A DNA stretch of 10,248 nt from Sulfuricella sp. (lineage in GTDB: Bacteria; Pseudomonadota; Gammaproteobacteria; Burkholderiales; Sulfuricellaceae). This document shows positions 5,961 through 10,248 of this stretch, one piece after another; the first letter of the stretch is position 1, and every line of letters begins with the position of its first letter. Where the stretch lies: NCBI GenBank assembly GCA_019911785.1, contig JAIOJM010000307.1, forward strand, positions 1-10,248, given 5' to 3'. Made by a program: the position numbers and the translations under genes. The notes beneath the pieces were generated by a model, which had not been told where the DNA came from, did no database searches, and was given only the letters and a program-made list of their open reading frames with translations.

Positions 5961-8260
5961 TACGCGATAAAAACCTGTTCACCCTTGGGCGGGTTCATCC
6001 CCAGTGTGTCGTCATAATAATCCCCTTCTAGGATAAACCATTCATCCGAAGCGCCACCGCGCCTGAACTTGGCGGCGATTGCCCAGGCGGGTGTCCCGTC
6101 CTTGGTACGATAGATGCTGACGGCAAGCCCCTGTGCGCGGCGCATCCATCCAGCAGAGATACCTTCCCGCTCAGCTTCGCTACGCAAGCTGTCGAATTCT
6201 TCCCGGCGGCCTACCCACGGAACCAGCACCTGGATGGCGCTCTGATCGATGAGGCTATAACACTTGGCGATTTCCGGGAAGTCCAGCGCCGTAATCGCTT
6301 CGTTCAATGTCTGATTCTGGCTGACCGGGTTGTTCAGGTCATAAAGCCGCCGGTAATAGTCGCGGAACAGGCCAGGATCGTTGATGTCGAGTGCGCCGCG
6401 TTGCGCAAGCAGCGTGCGCGTCACCTCGGCAGCCTGGTAATAAGCATAGGTAGGGTAGCGGCGCCGCCAGCTTTCCTCCTCATTCGGTTCGAACACTACC
6501 ACCTTGCCCATTCCATTCATGCGGCCTTCCCGGTTGCAGCGCCCCGCTGCTTGGGCGATGGCTTCCAGGGGTGCAAGTGCGCGATAGACCAAGGGGAAAT
6601 CCAGATCAACGCCTGCTTCGACGCACTGGGTGGAAATCAAACGGCAAGTTCCGCCAGCCGAAAGCCTTGCGCGCACCTTCTCCAATACGTCCCGCCGGTG
6701 CTCGGCGCACAGGTTGGTAGAGAGGTGGAACACGCCTTCTGTCCCGGCCATTTCATTGAGCAGAGCGAGAGCGTGGCGTTTGAGGTTGACCACTACCAGC
6801 ACTTGATCCGCGTCTCGCAATTCGGCTGCAAGCTGCGCCCAGGTACGTTTTTCACCCGTTTTCGGCCAACTCACGGAGACACGCTCCAGTGCCGCAAACA
6901 ACGCCAGATGTTCCGGTACGGCTTCGCGCGGTTGCCAGCCTTGAACGGCGTGCTTCGCCACCGCTTCGTGTAAGGCGTCGAAAGCGGGCTGGGTGGCGGT
7001 GGCAAACACCACGCTGGAACTATAGGCGGCGGAAAGATGCGACAACGCCGCCAAGGTCGGTACGGCCAGATTGCTTGGCAGGCTCTGCGCTTCGTCAAAC
7101 AGAATCACCGATTCCATCAGGTTGTGCAGTTTTCGGCAGGCGGACGAGCGGTTGGAGAAGAGCGATTCCAACAACTGTACGTTGGTGGTCAGCACAATCG
7201 GGGCATCCCAGTTTTCGGCCAGCAAACGCCGCTGACGTTCGCCCGCGCCTTCAGTGTCCCGCTGTTCCGCTTCGGCGCCAAGTCCAGCCAAGCTGTGGTG
7301 CTCTAGTACGAAATTGTCAGGGAACGCCTTGAATACTGCCCGGTAAATATGCGCCGTCTGTTCGATAACGGTCAGGAAGGGCACTGCCAGAATGATGCGT
7401 TTCAGGCCATGCCGCGCCGCGTGTTCCAGCGCGAATTTGAGCATCGCCAATGTCTTACCGGAACCGGTCGGCGCAGTCAGTGTGAACTGACCTGTTTCCA
7501 TCTGCCCGGCGCGTATCGCCGCGCTCCACAGGGTTTCCCGCGCCTGCCGCACCTCTGCCTGCGCTCCGGTGGCTGCGCGCAACGCCGCCATGTGCGCATC
7601 AAGCGCGGCGAGTGCCGCGATGGCATCCAGTTTTGGTCCTTCGGGGCGGGGACGTTTGTCTTGCGCGTCACCCTCGAAGTGCGCCTCGGTATCGAGAAAA
7701 TCGGCATCTACCAGACACGAGAACAGCAGCCGCACATCGAGCATGGCGGCAACTGCCTGAGACCACGAGTTAAGCGCAAAACCGGAAGGCTTGGTGAATT
7801 CAAGCCCATCCTTGGCAGCGCGGGATCGTAGTCGTCCCACGTCAGGTTCGCTGAGTGCTAACCCCGGCAAAACAGCAGCAGAAAGATTGTCGGGTAGTAA
7901 CCGCCGCAAGGAATCTGAGCCCCCGCACTGCAAGCCGATATGGTGGCCCTGGATGGCCAGAGCAGCGGCAACTGCATGGAATTTCAGAGCAAGCGACGCC
8001 CCTTGCGACCAGTGATCCAGCCCCTGATCTTTACCGTGTAGCCGCGCCTGAAAACGGTCACCATATTTTCCAAGATCGTGTAACAGGCCGGCCAAACAAG
8101 CTTCGTCCGCCCAAGACGAACCAGCAGAGAATCCGTGAGTGAGTCTTGCCACAGAAGAAAGATGTTCGGCGAGCGGATGCCACTTGCCTGCACGGTTAGC
8201 ACTATGCGCAAAGTAGATGGTGTCTATGCCCCCGCCTTCTGTATTTTTCATATTGCTCAT
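5960..8260 (-). CDS. cas3: Cas3, HD nuclease-helicase of type I CRISPR
   Basis: This 766-residue Cas3 is recruited to Cascade-bound targets, nicks the displaced strand and degrades it while moving with ATP. The HD nuclease lies at about 15-190, with His33, His61-Asp62 (LLHDLGKYG), His83 (DHWSQGA), His106-His107 (GHHIGL) and Asp185/Asp187 (LVDADF). The helicase has Walker A APTGSGKT (263-270), a DEAQ box (389-392), TATQ (421-424), QCVEAGVDLDF (545-555) and motif VI QAAGRCNREGR (570-580). The length is normal for a fused I-C Cas3. ATG 8260 gives the longest plausible start; Met4 is an alternative. A purine-rich GGTGGGTGGG lies upstream but no clean Shine-Dalgarno. Its TAG stop runs into the repeat-like element before cas5c. 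Confidence 0.97.
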   Translation of the reverse strand: MSNMKNTEGGGIDTIYFAHSANRAGKWHPLAEHLSSVARLTHGFSAGSSWADEACLAGLLHDLGKYGDRFQARLHGKDQGLDHWSQGASLALKFHAVAAALAIQGHHIGLQCGGSDSLRRLLPDNLSAAVLPGLALSEPDVGRLRSRAAKDGLEFTKPSGFALNSWSQAVAAMLDVRLLFSCLVDADFLDTEAHFEGDAQDKRPRPEGPKLDAIAALAALDAHMAALRAATGAQAEVRQARETLWSAAIRAGQMETGQFTLTAPTGSGKTLAMLKFALEHAARHGLKRIILAVPFLTVIEQTAHIYRAVFKAFPDNFVLEHHSLAGLGAEAEQRDTEGAGERQRRLLAENWDAPIVLTTNVQLLESLFSNRSSACRKLHNLMESVILFDEAQSLPSNLAVPTLAALSHLSAAYSSSVVFATATQPAFDALHEAVAKHAVQGWQPREAVPEHLALFAALERVSVSWPKTGEKRTWAQLAAELRDADQVLVVVNLKRHALALLNEMAGTEGVFHLSTNLCAEHRRDVLEKVRARLSAGGTCRLISTQCVEAGVDLDFPLVYRALAPLEAIAQAAGRCNREGRMNGMGKVVVFEPNEEESWRRRYPTYAYYQAAEVTRTLLAQRGALDINDPGLFRDYYRRLYDLNNPVSQNQTLNEAITALDFPEIAKCYSLIDQSAIQVLVPWVGRREEFDSLRSEAEREGISAGWMRRAQGLAVSIYRTKDGTPAWAIAAKFRRGGASDEWFILEGDYYDDTLGMNPPKGEQVFIA

Positions 8261-8275
8261 GCTAACCCACCCACC

Positions 8276-8292
8276 GGCTCAAAACTTGAGCC
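8276..8292. promoter_or_regulatory. 17-bp dyad upstream of cas3, possible operator
   Basis: GGCTCAA, three bases (AAC), then TTGAGCC form a perfect 7-bp inverted repeat, 15 bases before the cas3 ATG. It falls where transcription would begin if the TAGAAT box at 8304-8299 is used. A regulator site is plausible, with the adjacent WYL protein as the obvious candidate; a short hairpin in the cas3 leader RNA is the alternative. Confidence 0.5.
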
Positions 8293-8298
8293 TGCCTG

Positions 8299-8304
8299 AT
8301 TCTA
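8299..8304 (-). promoter_or_regulatory. Possible -10 box of the cas operon
   Basis: On the minus strand TAGAAT (8304-8299) matches five of six bases of the sigma-70 -10 box and lies in an AT-rich stretch between the regulator gene and cas3. No good -35 hexamer is found 16-18 bases upstream, where the dRS3-like repeat sits. That would suit a weak or activator-dependent promoter. Read-through from the regulator gene is also possible. Confidence 0.35.
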
Positions 8305-8318
8305 TTTAGAAAATTCTT

Positions 8319-8347
8319 TCTGGATTCCCACGTTCGCGGGAATGACG
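8319..8347. repeat. dRS3-like intergenic palindrome
   Basis: ATTCCC (8324-8329), eight bases (ACGTTCGC), then GGGAAT (8338-8343) fits the ATTCCC-N8-GGGAAT pattern known as dRS3 in Neisseria and seen in other proteobacterial intergenic regions. The flanks TCTGG and GACGA are also typical. It occupies the region just upstream of the possible cas -10 box, so it may have displaced or altered a promoter element. The inner bases also pair partly, so it can form a hairpin. Confidence 0.7.
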
Positions 8348-8376
8348 AGATATGCCAAACCTACCACGCCTCGGCA

Positions 8377-9351
8377 TCATCTGCCGCCATATCGCCCCAG
8401 TGCGCTTTGCAGCCGCCTCACCACTTCCTCCCGCAACTCCTCCGGCCCAACCACTTCTACGTCAGGCCCATATTTGAGGATGTCCATCACCAGTTCGCGC
8501 GTATCGGAATAGGGTATCCGCAATTCATAGCCGCCGTCTTCCAGGAACCGTCCCTGCTGCTCGGGGTGCCATTGCTCGTCGGCCACCCAGCGGGCGCGTT
8601 CCGGGGTGAATTGGAGGATGGCGGTGTTTTGCGGTGCGCCAGCAAAGATGCCGTAGCTGGCGGCGAAATGGGCGTCAAGTTCGGCATCGGCAAGCTCGGT
8701 GGCGGGTTGGTCGAGGATTTGGGCCGCCTTGATGTTTTCGACGGCGAAGCTGCGCAGGGCGTTGCGCTGGTGGCACCAGGCGTCGAGATACCAATTATCG
8801 CGGTAGTGGATGAGGCGTTGGGGGGAGATTTCGCGATTGCTTTCAGTGTTGCTGCCACGGCCGAAATAGCGGATGGCCAGGCGCTTGCGGCGCAGCACAG
8901 CATCCGCCACGGTTTGGAAGTTTCCGTCGGCGGTGGTGCGACCGGCAATGCGCAGGATGCGGACGCGCCGCGAAATCTCGGTTTGCCCGAGGTGCTCAAG
9001 GGCAAGAATCTTCCCGATCTTGTCGCGTAGCGGCGCCAGCATGTTGTCGAGCAGACCGGGCTGAACACTGCTCAGCAGTTGTTGCGCGCTCATCAGGGCA
9101 TGGAGTTCCCGGCCATTGAACCACAGGCCGGGCAATTCGAAGGAGTGGTTGCCGGTTTGGGCGTAGTGATAGCCGTTGCCTTGCCGGTCGTATTCGATTG
9201 GGGCATCGAAAAACAGCCGCATCTCCCGGATAATACGGTTAACGGAAGCGCGGGAGCATTCCAGCCTTTCCTGGAGGGCGCTCAACGCCACGGGATGGCG
9301 GTGTGCCTTGAGGATTTGGTGCAACTGGTAGATGCGTCGCAAGCGATCCAT
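8377..9351 (-). CDS. WYL-domain transcriptional regulator next to cas3
   Basis: This 324-residue protein has an N-terminal winged helix-turn-helix (about 1-62; VALSALQERLECSRASVNRI is the HTH). A WYL domain follows with Trp187-Tyr188-Leu189 in YRDNWYLDAW and the paired Arg200-Ser-Phe in LRSFAVENI. The C-terminal WCX-type extension spans about 245-318. WYL domains bind small ligands or nucleic acid, and WYL regulators are often found beside CRISPR-Cas and other defence genes. The gene is on the same strand as cas3 and ends 117 bases before its start codon, so control of the cas operon is a reasonable inference, but the sequence does not show whether it activates or represses. Only a weak AAAGG precedes the ATG. 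Confidence 0.93.
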   Translation of the reverse strand: MDRLRRIYQLHQILKAHRHPVALSALQERLECSRASVNRIIREMRLFFDAPIEYDRQGNGYHYAQTGNHSFELPGLWFNGRELHALMSAQQLLSSVQPGLLDNMLAPLRDKIGKILALEHLGQTEISRRVRILRIAGRTTADGNFQTVADAVLRRKRLAIRYFGRGSNTESNREISPQRLIHYRDNWYLDAWCHQRNALRSFAVENIKAAQILDQPATELADAELDAHFAASYGIFAGAPQNTAILQFTPERARWVADEQWHPEQQGRFLEDGGYELRIPYSDTRELVMDILKYGPDVEVVGPEELREEVVRRLQSALGRYGGR

Positions 9352-9385
9352 GGGGTATCGCCTTTGGGCAATGGATGGAGCGGAC

Positions 9386-9414
9386 AGTGTATTACATTGT
9401 TCTATTTATCGTAA
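9386..9414 (-). promoter_or_regulatory. Weak candidate promoter of the WYL regulator gene
   Basis: On the minus strand TTACGA (9414-9409) and TACACT (9391-9386) are 17 bases apart in an AT-rich 65-bp gap between the HIRAN gene and the regulator. A short dyad, TGTA-T-TACA at 9388-9396, overlaps the -10 position and could be an operator. Both hexamers are only fair matches, and TTGATC (9420-9415) is an alternative -35 with poor spacing. Confidence 0.3.
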
Positions 9415-9416
9415 GA

Positions 9417-9794
9417 TCAAAGATCCAGATAGACCTCAAATTCCATTCGCTGCCACGGGTTGCGGCTTTTCTTCAGGCGGGTGATGCGCGCTTCCGCCTT
9501 CGAACCGCGATCCATGAAGCGCGCCAGCGCCTCGTTGTCGGCGCGCGGCACGTAGCCGAGCTTGTGGCCTTGCCACTCGACGCGGACGGCGTTGGCGTCG
9601 TAGGAATTGTCGGGTTCGCGGATGAGATGAAGGGCGTCGCCCACCTTCATTTCGCTCCATAGCCGCTTGCCTTCGTAGTAGCGGAATCCGGCCAGGGGGG
9701 AATTTTGCAGCAGGATTTTGGCGTTGGTTTCGGCGCTGGCCGGCAGGGAGAAAGAAACCACGAATAACAGCGCTGCGATCAGGCGTAACTGCAT
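9417..9794 (-). CDS. Small exported HIRAN-domain protein
   Basis: This 125-residue protein starts with a clear signal peptide: MQLRLIAALLFVVSFSLP, then ASA before a likely cut after residue 21. It is followed by a single HIRAN domain (about 34-125) with REPDNSYDANAVRVEW (59-74) and GHKLGYVPRADN (76-87). HIRAN domains in eukaryotic Rad5/HLTF proteins bind 3' ends of single-stranded DNA; the role of short bacterial ones with an export signal is not known to me. The ATG at 9794 was chosen over an upstream TTG (9815) because it begins the signal peptide directly and has GAGGGG eight bases before it. It probably has nothing to do with CRISPR, though it lies upstream of the WYL gene on the same strand. 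Confidence 0.85.
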   Translation of the reverse strand: MQLRLIAALLFVVSFSLPASAETNAKILLQNSPLAGFRYYEGKRLWSEMKVGDALHLIREPDNSYDANAVRVEWQGHKLGYVPRADNEALARFMDRGSKAEARITRLKKSRNPWQRMEFEVYLDL

Positions 9795-9815
9795 GAACTC
9801 TACCCCTCTCCCCAA

Positions 9816-9838
9816 CCCTCTCCCGCAAGGGGAGAGGG
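9816..9838. repeat. Short palindromic repeat, CCCTCTCCC type
   Basis: CCCTCTCCC (9816-9824) pairs perfectly with GGGAGAGGG (9830-9838) across a five-base loop. Similar sequences recur between genes in many proteobacteria. On the plus strand TTTT follows two bases later, as in a terminator, but no plus-strand gene precedes it. On the minus strand it lies in the probable 5' leader of the HIRAN gene. Confidence 0.65.
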
Positions 9839-9890
9839 GGTTTTGGCGGTTGACTGGTAGTCAGTCACGTTGAATTTGCATGGCGTCGGG

Positions 9891-9942
9891 GCGACCTCCC
9901 GGCCGCGAACCACCGAATTCGCGACCGGGAGGTCGCTCCTAC
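9891..9942. repeat. REP-like extragenic palindrome
   Basis: GCGACCTCCCGG (9891-9902) is the exact reverse complement of 9925-9936. After one mismatch the pairing continues with CGCGAA (9904-9909) and TTCGCG (9918-9923), giving a stem of about 19 pairs around an 8-base loop. The minus-strand GTAGGAGCGACC at 9942-9931 is the kind of head sequence seen in REP elements of Xanthomonas- and Pseudomonas-like genomes. REP elements can bind gyrase or integration host factor, or stabilise mRNA ends; none of this is testable here. Confidence 0.7.
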
Positions 9943-10020
9943 GCACCGTCGTTTCATGTTGAAACAACCTATGGCCAATCTAATATGGACATAATGTTTG
10001 CCTTTCCCCCTCACCTCTGC

Positions 10021-10041
10021 CCTCTCCCCGGAGGGGCGAGG
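10021..10041. repeat. Hairpin just after the helicase gene
   Basis: CCTCTCCCC (10021-10029) pairs with GGGGCGAGG (10033-10041) with one mismatch and a three-base loop. It lies four bases after the helicase stop codon on the minus strand. It might help end that transcript, but there is no T-run after it, so it is not a standard intrinsic terminator. Confidence 0.45.
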
Positions 10042-10044
10042 AGG

Positions 10045-10248
10045 TTATACCGCCCGCTGTTCGAAGAATTTTTCCACTTCCGCCACTTCCCGCGTCCGCT
10101 TCATCGGCGGCAGGCTTTGCCAGATACGGCGTCCGTACTGCTTGGTCAGCAGACGCGGGTCGCAGATCATCAGCACGCCGCGGTCGGTCTCATCGCGGAT
10201 CAGGCGCCCGGCACCCTGCTTGAGGGTGATGACGGCGTGGGGGAGCTG
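10045..10248 (-). CDS. DinG/YoaA-family ATP-dependent DNA helicase, C-terminal end
   Basis: Only the last 67 codons and the TAA stop are in the window; the start lies beyond the right edge. The visible part begins QLPHAVITLKQGAGRLIR, which is helicase motif VI (QGAGRLIR) of XPD/DinG-type superfamily 2 helicases. It continues with a DRGVLMICDPRLL strand and YGRRIWQSLPPMKRT, the usual C-terminal end of YoaA/DinG proteins. These 5'-3' DNA helicases work in replication restart and DNA repair and usually carry a 4Fe-4S cluster, which would be in the unseen part. The gene runs in the same direction as the rest but is separated from the HIRAN gene by 250 bases of repeats, so it is probably a separate unit and marks the chromosomal flank of the locus. 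Confidence 0.9.
   Translation of the reverse strand, partial: QLPHAVITLKQGAGRLIRDETDRGVLMICDPRLLTKQYGRRIWQSLPPMKRTREVAEVEKFFEQRAV

Noticed and set aside
9795..9815. TTG start for the HIRAN protein at 9815
   Set aside because: It adds seven charged or glycine-rich residues before a normal signal peptide and would remove the GAGGGG site that fits the ATG at 9794.
9816..9844. Hairpin followed by TTTT as a plus-strand terminator
   Set aside because: No plus-strand gene ends before it; it fits a dispersed intergenic palindrome instead.
9951..9965. GTTTCATGTTGAAAC as a second stray CRISPR repeat, because it contains TTGAAAC
   Set aside because: Only the short tail matches; the GC-rich stem and GT head of the repeat are missing, so a small chance dyad is more likely.

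Overview
The window is a nearly complete type I-C CRISPR-Cas locus from a GC-rich proteobacterium. A beta- or gammaproteobacterium is most likely, judging from the intergenic repeat families (a dRS3-like ATTCCC-N8-GGGAAT element and a REP-like GTAGGAGCGACC palindrome) and from the style of the Cas proteins. The genus cannot be named from the sequence. Every convincing gene is on the minus strand, so the locus reads right to left. The long plus-strand reading frames are shadows of the cas genes.

In transcription order, from the right edge: the C-terminal end of a DinG/YoaA-type helicase (10045-10248, cut by the window); a 250-bp spacer holding palindromic repeats; a small HIRAN-domain protein with a signal peptide (9417-9794); a WYL-domain regulator (8377-9351); a 116-bp gap with a dRS3-like repeat, a possible -10 box and a 17-bp dyad; then cas3, cas5c, cas8c (with an internal cas11c start), cas7, a broken HicB-like small gene, cas4, cas1 and cas2, packed with gaps or overlaps of a few bases. 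After cas2 comes a leader of about 178 bp. The first 25 bases of the window look like the leader-proximal CRISPR repeat, so the array itself lies just outside the left edge.

Functionally, Cas5c, Cas8c, Cas11c and Cas7 would form the I-C Cascade, with Cas5c also processing pre-crRNA because the subtype has no Cas6. Cas3 would unwind and degrade the target, and Cas4-Cas1-Cas2 would acquire spacers. The WYL protein is a plausible local regulator.

Three things stand out. First, a 37-nt element between cas3 and cas5c matches the visible part of the array repeat at 20 of 25 positions, keeps the repeat's stem with one mismatch, and ends in ACTGAAAC two bases before the cas5c ribosome binding site. 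It is a good candidate for a site where Cas5c binds or cuts its own operon mRNA. Second, a small HicB-like gene overlaps the cas7 stop codon and has a single in-frame amber codon. Third, the internal Cas11c start carries a nine-base perfect Shine-Dalgarno sequence.
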